This document shows, one piece after another, positions 1 to 14,000 of a DNA stretch of 64,000 bases. A program made the translations under genes and the position numbers. Under the pieces are notes generated by a model, which did no database searches, was not told where the DNA came from, and saw only the letters and a list, made by a program, of their open reading frames with translations. Within the stretch, counting starts at the first letter, position 1. Each line of letters begins with the position of its first letter. The DNA is taken from positions 124,001 to 188,000 of the forward strand of contig JAWPHD010000141.1 of the NCBI GenBank assembly GCA_037043455.1. Direction: 5' to 3'. The DNA is from Cyrtodaria siliqua. Lineage: Eukaryota; Mollusca; Bivalvia; Adapedonta; Hiatellidae.

Positions 1-1804
1 CTATAAGTGATATTGATATGCGTCTTTTCCTAAAATGATCAGTATGACATGATGTTGATCCTTGTCGAAAATTATTTTGATTCGATGTTAAACATGGCTG
101 CCAGCAGCCATCTTTGTTTACATAGAGTTATATCATGAAAACTTGTAGCGACTACTCCTCTGAAACTACTTGACGGATTTTCATTAAACTTCACACGAAT
201 GTTGCTCTTGATGTCTTATTGATCCTAGCAAAACTTCAGGTCGACGGAAGTTCAAGATGGCCGCCACGGCTAAAAATAGATTTTCAAAAAACAAGTTTGT
301 AGCGGCTACTTCTTGAAAATTATAAGTGATATTGATATGGGCCTTTTTCTAAAATGATCAGTATGAAATGATGTTGGTCCTTGTCGAAAAAAAGTTTTGA
401 TTCAATGTGAAACATGGCTGTCAGTGGCCATCTTTGTTTACATAGAGTTATCTAGTAAAAACTTGTAGCGACTACTCTTCTGTAACTACTCAATGGATTC
501 TCACGAAACTTCACAGGAATGTTGCTCTTGATGTCTAATTGATCCTAGCAAAATTTCAGGGTGGTCGGAAATTCAAGATGGCCACCATGGCTAAAAATAG
601 ATTTTCAAAATACAAGTTTGTAGCGACTACTTCTTGAAAACTATAAGTGATATTGATATGGGACTTTTTCTAAAATGATCAGTATGACATGATGTTGATC
701 CTTGTTGAAAATTATTTTGATTTGACGTTAAACATGGCCGCCAGCGGTCATCTTTGTTTACATAGAGTTATATAATGAAAACTTGTAGCGACTACTCCTC
801 TGAAACTAATTGATGGATTTTCATGAAACTTCACAGGAATGTTGCTCTTGATGTCTAATTGATCCTAGCAAAATTTCAGGTCGGCCAGAAATTCAAGATG
901 GCTGCCACGGCCAAAAATAATTTTTCAAAAAACAAGTTTGTAGTGACTACTTCTTGAAAACTATAAGTGATATTGATATGCGTCTTTTCCTAAAATGATC
1001 AGTATGACATGATGTTGATCCTTGTCGAAAATTATTTTGATTCGATGTTAAACATGGCTGCCAGCAGCCATCTTTGTTTACATAGAGTTATATCATGAAA
1101 ACTTGTAGCGACTACTCCTCTGAAACTACTCAATGGATTCTCACGAAACTTCACAGGAATGTTGCTCTTGATGTCTTATTGATCCTAGCAAAATTTCAGG
1201 GTGGTCGGAAGTTCAAGATGGCCACCATGGCTAAAAATAGATTTTCAAAATACAAGTTTGTAGCGACTACTTCTTGAAAACTATAAGTGATATTGATATG
1301 CGTCTTTTCCTAAAATGATCAGTATGACATGATGTTGATCCTTGTCGAAAATTATTTTGATTCGATGTTAAACATGGCTGCCAGCAGCCATCTTTGTTTA
1401 CATAGAGTTATCTAGTAAAAACTTGTAGCGACTACTCTTCTGTAACTACTCAATGGATTCTCACGAAACTTCACAGGAATGCTGCTCTTGATGTCTAATT
1501 GATCCTAGCAAAATTTCAGGGTGGTTGGAAATTCAAGATGGCCACCATGGCTAAAAATAGATTTTCAAAATGCAAGTTTGTAGCGACTACTTCTTGAAAA
1601 CTATAAGTGATATTGATATGGGACTTTTTCTAAAATGATCAGTATGACATGATGTTGATCCTTGTTAAATATTATTTTGATTTGACGTTAAACATGGCCG
1701 CCAGCGGTCATCTTTGTTTACATAGAGTTATATAATGAAAACTTGTAGCGACTACTCCTCTGAAACTACTTGACGAATTTTCATGAAACTTCACAGGAAT
1801 GCTG
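1..1804. repeat. Satellite array, 320-bp unit built from two ~160-bp halves
   Basis: Unit starts (ctataagtga) fall at 1, 320, 641, 961, 1281 and 1601, giving about 5.6 copies. Each 320-bp unit has two related halves; both open with a 'cttgtagcgactactc'-like stretch and both contain an 'atggccgcca'-like stretch. The monomer is therefore about 160 bp with a dimeric higher-order repeat. The array runs off the left edge of the window and ends 63 bp before exon 1. Confidence 0.93.
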
Positions 1805-1867
1805 ATCTAGTTATCAAAAACCTATCACTAGAGCTTCAAGGTCATTGACCTCTTGTTTCTACCACAG

Positions 1868-2020
1868 GTTCTGGTTCCACGAGCAACCCATCTCGGTGCC
1901 TACCTGGTACATTCTCTAACAGGACCGGGAACCAGATAGCTGGAGACTGTGATGCTTGTACACAGGGCTTCTACTGCGAAGATTATGGACTAACCGAGCC
2001 CAATGGACCCTGTGACCCTG
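1868..2020 (+). CDS. Exon 1 of window: Cys-rich repeat
   Basis: Residues 1-51, counted from the first visible codon. The acceptor is ...accacag and the donor gtatgt; it is phase 1 at both ends. It encodes C-L-P-G-T-F-S-N-R-T-G and G-L-T-E-P-N-G-P-C. It closely resembles the exon 24/25 junction (C-L-P-G-T-F-N-N-R-T-G), which supports membership of a long-period repeat. It must be preceded by further exons upstream of the window. Confidence 0.88.
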
Positions 2021-5000
2021 GTATGTACAACATTATGATGTCATTAAATATATTTTTAGTGATAATAGTCTCGATGTCAAGCTGAATAGAACGGCAGTTT
2101 TGTATAGTATATAAATATTTGTGTCTAAAAAAACGCAAAACGAACACTGACAAATATAACGGATGGTGAAAAAAACATGCCTCATCCGGGACTCAAACTC
2201 AGGGCCTCTAGCTGACCATGTTGGCACTCTGCAAACTGAGCTTTTGAACACACAGTTTGCAATCAATTATTCATCATTTATCTTTACCTGGTGACACACA
2301 TATATACACTAATGGTGTTTCACACATATATAAACTAATAGTGTTTCACACAAATATACACTAATGGTGTTTCACACATATACACTTATGGTGTTTCACA
2401 CATATATATACATTAATGGTGTTTCACACATATATACACTAATGGTGTTTCACACATATATACACTAATGATGTTTCACACACATATACACTAATGATGT
2501 TTCACACATATATACACTAATGGTGTTTCATACAAATATACACTTATGGTGTTTCACACAAATATACACTTATGGTGTTTCACACATATATACACTAATG
2601 GTGTTTTACACAAATATACACTAATGGTGTTTCACACTAACATGCACTAATGGTGTTTTACACAAATATACACTAATGGTGTTTCACACAAATATACACT
2701 AATGGTGTTTCACACATATATACACTAATGGTGTTTCTCAGGATGATTCCAGACTAGCCCCCAAATATAACAGGTAGTGAAAAATATAAGGCCTCAACTG
2801 GGACTCGAATCCAGGGTCTCTAGCACTCTGCCAACTCGGATATCGAGGACACAGATTGTGATCGATTATTCACCATGTATCTGTACCTGGTGACATATAT
2901 ATACACTAATGGTGTTTCTCAGGATGATTCCAGACTAGCCCCCAAATATAACAAGTAGTGAAAAATAAGACCTGAACGGGTCAAGTAGTGAAAAATAAGA
3001 CCTGAACGGGTCAAAAAAAAAAGAAAGCCCTGAACGGGGACTCGTACCCATGGCCTACAGCTTACCCTGCTAGTGTTCTGCCAACTGAGCTGTCGAGGAA
3101 ACACTGCGATAGATAACTCACCATTAACCTGTAACAAATGGTCGATTTCATGGAATCATTCTTGATAAAAATAACACATTGCAAGTTATGTCTTGTCACA
3201 GACCTAATAAAAAACAGAATGGAAAACTTACTATCTGAACCAATGAAAAAGCCAAAATATCACGTGGCACCTTAACTTTTACTTCTAACTCCTTTCTCAG
3301 AAATTCATGTTTAAATTGAACAATATCATCATTTTTGGCTTTTCCCTTAAAGAGACACATGGCAATCTTGAGTTTTATATCAGGCATTAAAATTAGTACA
3401 GCGATTTATTAAGCATGTACCATTTTGACTTTAAAACTGCTCACATATAATTAAATAAAAAAATTGAGAATTCTATTTACTTCACTATTCAACACATTTT
3501 TAAAATATATTATTGGTGCAATATTATCAAAAGTCAGTAATATGTAAAAACAATTTGCTTTGAACTATTCTAACAATTAATATTAATGATTGAACAAATT
3601 CAAGTTAAGAGAAAAAATAACGGGACGCCGTGAGTTTTTAAACAAATCAAGATTGCCGTGTGTCCCTTTAAAATCCAAGCAATTGACGTAGTAAAACTTT
3701 CCTTCAAACTCCTTTTTTGCTTAAAATGTTAAAGTAAGGAAAATACCAGCATTAGAAAGAGAAATAAATTGATGGGTTTTTACATAGATGAAAAGTATAT
3801 GCATATATAAAACTCTTTATGATATTTGTATTTAAAGTCAGGCAATATTTTGTGAAATTTCTGCACTGTGCCACCTGAAATTTATATATATTTCACAGTT
3901 TACAATCTGTTTGTTATTAGGTCTTTGGTCTTGTTCAGGTTCAGAGAAATTCAAAATGTCAAGCTTTACCAATAACATTTAGCTACCGAGGTTTCAATAA
4001 ATATTCATGGAATCATTCCCGGTGTAAAAGGAGTAATCAGTTGTTCATTCTTGTCACCCAGAGGAAAGAATAAAAAGACCAAAAACATTATGATATTATT
4101 AAGTAGTGCTGCGCGGTATTATCGGTTGATCAGTGTATTGTGATACGGACCTCAAAATAAGTACCGTGATATATTTTAGCATTCCGGGTTGTACCGGTTT
4201 TCTCTACACGTGTTTTGATTATGAAAGTAAATCGTAATCTGCAACTAAGATCTATTTTTAACTTCATATGGTTCCCGTGTTTGTAATACAATCGTAAATA
4301 TTGGAAAGTGGGAACCGTCTTTGTTAAAACTAGACGCACTTCCAATAATATCTGGTGTTCGCTTATCGTAATGTGCGCATATGTAGTGCTGGGTACCATG
4401 CACTCAGACGAGCATGGCCAATTCAAGTGATTGAGAAATGTTAAAAACAAAAGAGAAAAATCGTGTGTTTGGGATCATTTTGGGCTTAAAAAGGGCGCTA
4501 CAGTAATAGATCTAGGCAATGTTGCATTTTGTAATTGCTCCAGCACCACAACTCATTTGGTAACTCACTTGCGAAGACATTACTCGGCGTTGAATACAAA
4601 TTCAAAAGAGAAAGTAGACATTGTCAACATCGGAACTGCCATGCGTAATGTTTCTCGTTCACAAGCACAACCACATTGCATCAAGGTATGTCATCTGCAT
4701 CGAAGTACACCAGTAAATCGGAAAAGTCTATTGAAATTATCAACTCATTTGTACGAGACAATATATTATGATATGTATCGCAGTACAGTCTCTTGTATCG
4801 CAATACGTTTTTTGGATGCAGAACCCAGCACGATTATTAAGTGTCCTAAATTGATGAAATTGCAACAAAATTAAAAAAGATTCATAATTTCTTTTTTAGG
4901 TTACTACTGCCCAACCGGCTCTAACTCCAAGACAGAAGTTCTGTGCCCTGTCGGACAGTACTGTGCCGGTGGAAACTATGCTGGTGTGAACTGTGAGTCA

Positions 5001-8000
5001 GGATATTATCAGAATCTACAAGGACAGTCCACATGTAAGGTTTGCCAAGCAGGTCAGTAATACCAATTAATTAAAAAGTTATTTTCATTCCTTTGGTGAA
5101 AGAAATTTAAAAGAATTTTTATAGGGCTAAGAATTTAAAAAAAAATTTATTTATCAAGGATGTTTTTTTCATTGTTCATATATTTTTATCAATCAAGTTA
5201 ATTTTTATCAACATGTAATTTTGAGAATAACTAAGAAAAAGACTATTGTTTGGGGCACTTGTTTCAGCCAAAGTTTTTTTGGACTTTTCAGAAAAAATTC
5301 ATCTACTACCTAAATAAGTTGTATATCAGTGAAACAGACATTTTTAGTGGTAAATAAAAATCCATTACTGTTCAAAATCGGTTGAGGAATAAAAATGTCA
5401 TGTGCAAAAGCTATTTTTGATGGGTCATTTTCAATGCAAAATTCTGCTGCATGAAAAATTTGATTTTTTTTTTATTTTATCCAAAAATGGTTTTAAATTG
5501 TTGGATATTAGAAAGTTTTATAACAAAATATGAAGGATTACTACTGAAGTTTTTGAAATTTCTTTTAATTTTCTGCTGTCCCAACAACAAGGAATTTACG
5601 TGGGAAAAGGCCCATCAAAAAATCGTTTTGGCTGTAAAATATTTATTTCTCAACCGATTGTCAAAAGTAAAGTATTTTTTATTTACCACAAAAAATGCCA
5701 CTGTTGTGCGTATTATTTAAATTGCTCAAGTTACTGCAGAAAAACCTTGGGCTGAAACAAGCGCCCAAAACAATAAATCTTTGAACATTATGCATAAATA
5801 CTATATAATCATATTATATGAAATAAAATTCCCCAGTTTCAAGGTCAAAGTCTAAACTCGACAAATTTGCTGAAATACCTGTATAAGTTTTTGTCTGGAT
5901 GTGCCATTTCTACATCTGTCATTTTGAAAATGAATATCTTTAAAAAAAATACATTTTTCATTATGTAATCTGGTTATAAATAGCAATGATTTAATTGGTT
6001 AATGCATTGAAACTGAGCCTGTTTTTATGAGATCCTATTCTAACACAGCTTGATTGGAGGGAAAAGGTTTTCAAAACGAGAGTGGTAAACGAGTATTGCA
6101 AGTACTTACTTTGAAACTGAGTGCAGATATTTTGATGTAAATATATAATTAAACTTTCAGATTAACAGGATTTATTAAAACCTTTCAGGATACTATTGTA
6201 ACATAACCAGCGCTCCTATCACTGACTACACGCTGTATCCGTGTCCTATCGGCTACTACTGCCCCAATGGTACCGAGTTCTCCAGCCAGTATGGCTGCCC
6301 TAAAGGCACATATAACCCCACAACAATGCTGAAGTCAGCCAGCGAGTGTACGCCTTGTACTGCTGGCAAATACTGCGGTAGTGTAGGGCAGAGCACAGTC
6401 TCAGGTAAGCTTGTTCTAAAGGAAAATGCTTCGGTAGTGTAGGGCAGAGTACAGTCTCAGGTAAGAATGTTCTACAGGAAAATGCTGCGGTAGTGTAGGG
6501 CAGAGTACTTCTCAGGTAAGCTTGTTCTACAGGAAAATGCTGCAGTAGTGTAGGGCAGAGTACGGTCTCGGGTAAGCTTGTTCTACTGGAAAATGCTGTG
6601 GTAGTGTAAGGCAGAGTACAGTCTCAGGTAAGCTTGTTCTACTGGAAAATGCTGCGGTAGTGTAGGGCAGAGTACAGTTTCAGGTAAACTTGTTCTACAG
6701 GATAATGCTGTGGTAGTGTAGGGCAGTGTACGGTCTCTGGTAACTTGGTAGGCCATTTAGACGTTATTCAGTTACCTATGACTTTTTTGTTGTTTGTTTA
6801 TGTATTTTTTCCTCCCGTCATTGGAGTTATAAATAATTATATATGTACACATTATATTATCCATACTTATCTAAAGTATGTCTTTTATTCTTGCTGGAAT
6901 TTTTACTTTTCGAAAAACAGAAATGTTTTTTGTACACCTTTTATTAACTTTTAAAAAAGTACATTCTTTGTACATAAGATTTTTTTGAAGATTTTCTTCA
7001 GATGTAGTCCTTTATGTCACCTGTGTAAGAAAATGATTCATTTACATAGAGGTTTACCTACTATTCTACAGATTATCTTGTGAAGATTGTAGATTTAGTG
7101 ACCTGTTCAAGAAAGTTCAAAACTGATACAAAACTATTATCTTATTTCTCAGGTGACTGTACGGCCGGTTACTGGTGTATCAGTGGTTCTTCTACACCGA
7201 TTCCAATAGATGGCACCACCGGTAAGCTCTGTCCGGAAGGACGCTACTGTGGCACCGGAACAGCAGTACCATCCCTTTGTCCAATTGGTACAATGTCCAA
7301 CAGCACCGGATTGGCTACATCCGGTCTGTGCCCAGGCTGCGACGGTGGGTACTATTGTGCGACAACCGGATTGATTACACCGACAGGTCCTTGTTTAGCT
7401 GGGTATTATTGCGATGCCGGTGCATCTACAGAAACACCCACCGATGGAACAACCGGAAATGTGTGTACAGTTGGTCATTATTGTCCAACAGGAACTGATA
7501 GTCCTGTACCATGCCCTGCTGGGAAGTATATGAATCAAACCCAGGCTGCGGAATGTGTAAACTGCACCGCAGGATATTCCTGTACAGATGGCATCAACTT
7601 GAATAAATGCCCACAAGGTTATTACTGTCCATCTGGAACCGGAACTGTCTGGGAAATGTGTCCGGCAGGAACTTTCAGCAATACGTTGGGTCTTGCCGCA
7701 TCATCAGACTGTACACAGTGTACTGGCGGGAAATACTGCAGCACACCAGGAGCTACCAGTGAAACAGGTACCTGTTCTGCCGGATATTACTGTACGTCCG
7801 GTTCTGATTCTCAGACTCCATCAGGATTGGTCGGTGTGGCTGATGCTTGCACGGCTGGACACTACTGTCCATCAGCTACAGTCGACCCATTGCCATGTCC
7901 AATTGGTCACTATAGCAACACAACACAACTGTCAGCATCTACAGAGTGCACAATCTGCGATTATGGAAAATATTGCCATTCAACTGGACTCACTGAACCG

Positions 8001-11000
8001 ACCGGAGACTGTGCAGCAGGTTTCTACTGTCTACAAGGTGCTACGGTGGATAACAACGCAGTAACTAACTCGACTGGTGGACCCTGCCCTATTGGACACT
8101 ACTGTCCAGTGGGAACCAGTTTCCCAATTGGATGTCCAGCTGGTACATACAGGTAAATGAAAATTCTGCTGTCTGAACAATTGCATATAATTTGTTTTAA
8201 ACGAATTTGGTTTAATTTTCATGATATTTTATTGTGAATAAGGTTTTGATTTAAACCAGGAGAGGTTATGCATCACATGCAGACCATGTTGAAAGATTAA
8301 CAAAGCTAATTATGTAAAAGTGTTGTGTTTTTTTTCCAGTTCTGTTGAAGGGCAGTCAGTATGTACTAACTGTCCGGTTGGCTACTTCTGTCCGGAAAAC
8401 TCCACCGATTCTTCTGCGAACATTTGTCCAACAGGCCACTACTGCCCACTGGGTACGCAGCTTGGAACACAATACCCATGTGACAAGGGCTACTACAATG
8501 CATTTACGGGGAAGCAGAGTATCCAAGATTGCCTCCCTTGCCCAGCCGGACAATACTGCGCCACTCCAGGGTTATCGACCCCTACTGGAGACTGCTCCGC
8601 TGGGTGGTATTGTATACAAGGAGCGTGGTCCAGCATGCCACTGGATATTGGGAATTACACAGAACCATCTTGTTTCTGTCCTAACAATCAAACAGGTGGT
8701 GAATGTGATATGGGAAATTTCTGTCCCGCTGGCTCGGGGAGCCCCAATCCCTGCACTGGAGGTAAGTGACATGAATTGCCATTTAACCCTTAACCCGCTA
8801 CATATATAATGATCTGTTCTTTATTTGAATTAAGACCATTCCATTTATGTGATAAAGGGGTGTTTTGGGGGAAATGACTGATCAGCAGCTGGACATTGTA
8901 AGGGGGGATTTATCACTGGGGAGAGGTGGTGTGTGTGTGTGGGGGGGGGGGGGGGGGGATTTAGCCTGCGAGTTACTCGCAAAGGCCATTGTAGACGTGC
9001 TTAATGGGTTAAGGGTTGCAAAATTTTATTTGGCCCACAAAGATATACATCTATCATAAATTGTCTACTGAAATGTAACTTCCACAGTCCGGTTATATCT
9101 GTCAATTGCTCATAGATCCATCCTTTTAGTCATACTAATCCTTTCTATTAAAACAGGAAAAAAGTTGTTTGCTCCATATAAAAATCCATATCTTACTATC
9201 TTCCTTTTAATTTAAATCTTTGACAATTATTGTGAATCATAATACGGTGGTAGTCTTTATTTTCAGAGGGTAACACATTCAGTTAAAAATAATCTGCCAT
9301 GAGGCCCTCTATTATATACAAATTTACAAAATACAGTATGACAAAAAAAAAATCTATGTAAATACTTTCAGATATTAAATGTTAAGTGCAGTCAATCTAA
9401 ACTTTCAAACTGTTCACTTTTAGACACATACACTCTTTTAACATACGTTTTTTTATAAAAGAAAGTCGATGACATAATTTCAATGAATTTTTTGAAACAG
9501 GAAAGAAGCAAGGAAACAACAACAAAAAACCAAAAGAAAATTGTTTTAAAACATAATTATAAGTGTATATGAATGAATGGGGAAATTGACAATTTAAATA
9601 TATACCGAAACATTCTAAATGGTGACTAATAGTTGGCCTCTGTGTATAATCAATCACTGTCCTGTTTTTTAGGCTATTACTGTAACAGTGACGGTTTGGC
9701 CGCTGTGTCGGGAATGTGCACCGCTGGTTACTATTGTACTTCCGGAGCAATACAACCCGACCCGACAGACAGCGTCACTGGTGACATCTGCCCTAAGGGA
9801 AAATACTGTGACACTGGTACGACGACACCGGTAAATTGTCCGACTGGTTACTATAGCAATGCAACAGGAAATACAGCTTTATCAGACTGTCAACCTTGTA
9901 CAGCAGGTATGCATTTTCAATGTGTATTTTATTTAGAATATATATATTTTTTTTTTAGTCTGCCTTTTCAAAGTAAGCTGTTTAATCAAGCATGCATGCG
10001 TTAAATAACCACCTAGTAGAAAAATGGCCCGTCACGGTTACATCATCTTTTGATAGAGTACAGTTAAAATATTCTTGTTAAGAACTATTTGAAATATTTT
10101 TGACACATGCTTTCCAGAAGTGATTGTTATGCCATGTTTATTCAAACGAAGTCCCCACAGGAAATAATCTTCTTTTTCCGCCCCCCACATTTCTATACTT
10201 GTTTGACCAGAAATGGACAGTTGATTGAACAAATATGGAGAGTTGACTAACCAGAAATGGATAGTCGGTTGACCAGAAATGGACAGTTGATTTATCAAAT
10301 ATGGAGAGTTGACTAACCAGAAATGGATAGTCGGTTGACCAGAAATGGACAGTTTATACTCTTCCCCAGTAAACTTGTTCACAAGTAAATGCGTTTGTCT
10401 TACAGGTTATTACTGTAGCAGCCCAGGGCTGGAATCCCCAACAGGGATGTGTACCCAAGGTTACTACTGTCCAGTCAGTCAGTCCGTGGGAAATCCGTCT
10501 GCTTACATTTGTACGCCCGGTCACTACTGCCCCACTGGAAGTGGCACAGAGCAGGCCTGCGCTTCGGGTACTTACCAGGATGAATTCGGCATGGTAAGAT
10601 ACAGGGTAACACCAAAAGATGGTTACTTTCTGCTGCGATATGCGTGTGTAGTTCAAAGGCTTATGGTCCTTCTCTTCTAGTGCAAAGTTGAGTGTGGACT
10701 GTATGTGTGTAATGTTTGGTGAGGACTGCATTTGATTGTGAGTGGGGACCATGGTCCTAAGTTCAATCGAAAAGGTCAAGGTTAAGAATGGACTGTATGT
10801 TTATAGTTTTATGACTTTTAAGCATTAAAGAAGACAAATCCTTATCTGAAAGTACCTGTGGTTGCATTCTCAGAAAGGAAAATATTTATACCTTATTTAT
10901 ATTTTCTTACTTTTCATTTTAGCTTATTGTTAGCCTGCATTTTGATGCAAAATTGATGCAGTTTATCGATGTAATATAAAAAATTAAAAAAAGTGTTACA

Positions 11001-14000
11001 TGTAATAGAACCTTGAACAAGCTTACATGTTTGGTCAGAAATGATGTTCATTTGATGTAGTTGCTGTTATTAACAGATACTTTTCATTCTCATTCCATTT
11101 TAGACAACATGCAAAACTTGTCCTGTTGGATACTTTTGTGATGGAACTACCCAGAATAATACACTTTGCTCTCACGGAGTCCAGAACCCCGAAAATTGCC
11201 CGTCCGGCTACTACTGCCCAACCAGTACAAATTTCTCCACCGAATATCCATGTCCCAATGGAACGTTTAATCCCGGAACCAATCTAGAAGCCGAGTCAGA
11301 CTGTGTCACATGTACAGCGGGTAAATACTGCGCCACCAACGGTCTGTCAGCAGAATCTGGAGATTGTGATGCTGGGTACTATTGCATTCTGGGAGCTTCA
11401 GTTTCCAATCCCACAGATGGAATTATGGGAAACATTTGTCCAGCAGGATCTTATTGTGTTGCAGGATCATACGAATCAACAGAATGTCCCAAAGGCACAT
11501 ACAATCCAGCTCCAGGTAGGTCAGAGTGTGCTATACTAAGATTTATAGGCCCTCCACAACTCATTGTATGAGTGAGCGTATGTATGTGACAACATATATG
11601 TGTTATACTATGGTTAAGGCCCTCGACACATTAACAGTACAGTTCACTGTATGATTGATTATGCCTATGTGTATTGTGGATGTATGTGGATTATGTATCT
11701 ATGTTTTCCCCAATGGGATTCTGGGATTAGACAGAACAAATTCCCATTAGTGGGGAATTAGATTTACAACAATTACACTGGAGTATGTTATAAAACAGAA
11801 CCCAGTACCAACATGGGGATATTTGTTACTGATACTACCTCCTATCCTTGGAAATTAGACTTGAATGTTGCTCGTAGTGATGACCCCCACACCCCACTAT
11901 GTTGAACCTTTAAATTTACATGTACCATGTTTATTTATGATCACGATTAACAAGAATATTGTCATTAACTAATGATAATGTATAGTGCCTTATACTGCCA
12001 TAGAATTCCATTTTTTCTAGAACATTTATTTTGTTTTCAGGCAAAGGTGCCCTGAGCGACTGCCAAGCTTGTGATAGTGGTACCTACTGTTCTTCACCTG
12101 GACTCACAGCACCCAGCGGAAACTGCTCTGAGAGATACTACTGTAGCAGTGCAGCGATATCCAGTACACCAACAGATAATATCACTGGCAATATTTGTCC
12201 GGTTGGCCATTACTGTCCAGCAGCAAGTGGTGCCCCACTTCCATGCGAACCTGGAACCTTTATGGACACGACGCTTCAAACGGCATGCTGGGATTGTACA
12301 GCTACGCACTATTGTAGTGATGGAATAAACCAGGTGGATTGTCCCCAAGGTTATTACTGCCCAGCAAATACTGGCTTGTACTGGAAAAGCTGCCCGGCTG
12401 GTACTTACGGTGCAGTTACCAAACTATCAGCAGAGTCGCAGTGTACTCAGTGTGACGGTGGCCAGTACTGTCCCATTACCAACCTGACAGCTCCCAGTGG
12501 AAACTGCGATGCCGGCTACTTCTGTAGAAGTGGCTCTGATGACTTCCAGCCATCTGGCTTGACAGCCGGAGATGCTGGTCCTTGCCCGCCTGGATACTAC
12601 TGTGTGGCCGGAACCCAGGAACCAGTAGCGTGTCCGCTCGGTACTTTCAGTAACAAGACAATGTTGACCGATGTCTCGGAGTGTACGCAGTGCTCTCCAG
12701 GTTATTATTGCGATACAACTGGACTCATTGAACCGGTCGGATTGTGCAATGCCGGATTCTTTTGCACAGGAGGCTCAAACTCTTCGAGACCACCCACGAC
12801 AGATGCCACCGGAGGTCCATGCCCCACTGGAAATTATTGTGAGAATGGAACCAGTGTGCCGGTGGACTGTCAAGCCGGCACTTACAATGATCTTGAGCAA
12901 CAGTCGGTGTGTAAGGCCTGCCCTGCCGGATATTACTGCATAGCCGGATCTTCAGCTTATGTTGATTGTCCAACTGGTGGGTTAATTTCATGCTTCTAAT
13001 GTTCATTTGTAAAGTTGTTTAGTGTGCTGTTTCGTGAAAATACTTTTTTCATGGTATTATATATTACGCCAGTGAAACTTCTGGAAATAGAAATATGAAA
13101 AAAAAAATTGAAAGTTTTTGTATTTTAACTTGTACATTAAAAAAAAGGAATATGAACAATTTATTTTAATGAGATGGATATATTTTTTTTTAAATATAAA
13201 TTTGATAAGATACTTTTATGATTTGAAGTTTAGTAAAGTTGAATATGTTTTATTGTTATAGGTCATTATTGCCCGCTCAACACAGGTTCTGCCAACCAAT
13301 ATCCATGTAACAATGGTACATACAACAGCAATCCTCGATCTACTACCGATGCTGCCTGTACCATGTGTACTGCTGGCCAGTACTGCCCGTCGCCCGGTCT
13401 CTCAAATCCTGCTGGTAACTGTGCCAGTGGCTGGTACTGCACTCTTGGATCCTGGACTGATAAACCGGGCATCCTCGGAAACCAATCCGGTTCAGATTGT
13501 CATTGCCCAGCACAGAGCATTGGTGGTAAATGTTTAACCGGAACATTCTGCCCAGCTGGTTCATCAATATCTACAGCCTGCACTGGCGGGTCCTACTGTG
13601 AGACAGACGAACTTAGCGCTGTCACCGGACCCTGTCACGCTGGATTTTACTGTAGTAGTGGAGCGACTATACCCAATCCTGTCAACGAAACATTTGGGGA
13701 TATTTGTTCAAAGGGTAACTATTGTCCAGAAGGTAGTCAGACCCCTACTCCATGTCCCGAGGGAACTTATAGCAATGACTATTCCAACGAGAACCTCACA
13801 CACTGTCTCCCATGTACAGCCGGTAAATATTGTGCTGGAACTGGAAGGGAGTTACCTAATGGCGATTGCGATGTAGGATGGTTCTGTCCGGCAGGAAGCA
13901 TAGTGCAACAGCCACCAGAAAATGAGTGTTTGGCAGGACATCAGTGTCCAGTTAGTAGTGCGACAGAGACACCATGTGCATCCGGCTTCTATCAGCCAAA

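Noticed and set aside
3030..3100. A functional tRNA gene on the minus strand
   Set aside because: A and B boxes are visible, but no pairing acceptor stem or clean cloverleaf is seen, and it sits in a duplicated SINE-like block.
4130..4450. Minus-strand ORF of 106 codons
   Set aside because: Lies within the hAT remnant and has no recognisable domain.
6461..6740. Additional coding sequence in the 56-bp repeats after exon 3
   Set aside because: The frame continuing from exon 3 meets TAG in the second copy, and exon 4 joins correctly from the first donor.
12977..12999. Exon 9 continuing to the stop at 12999 as a gene end
   Set aside because: A donor at 12977 and the phase-matched acceptor at 13261 continue the module (P-T-G-H-Y-C); the stop is intronic.
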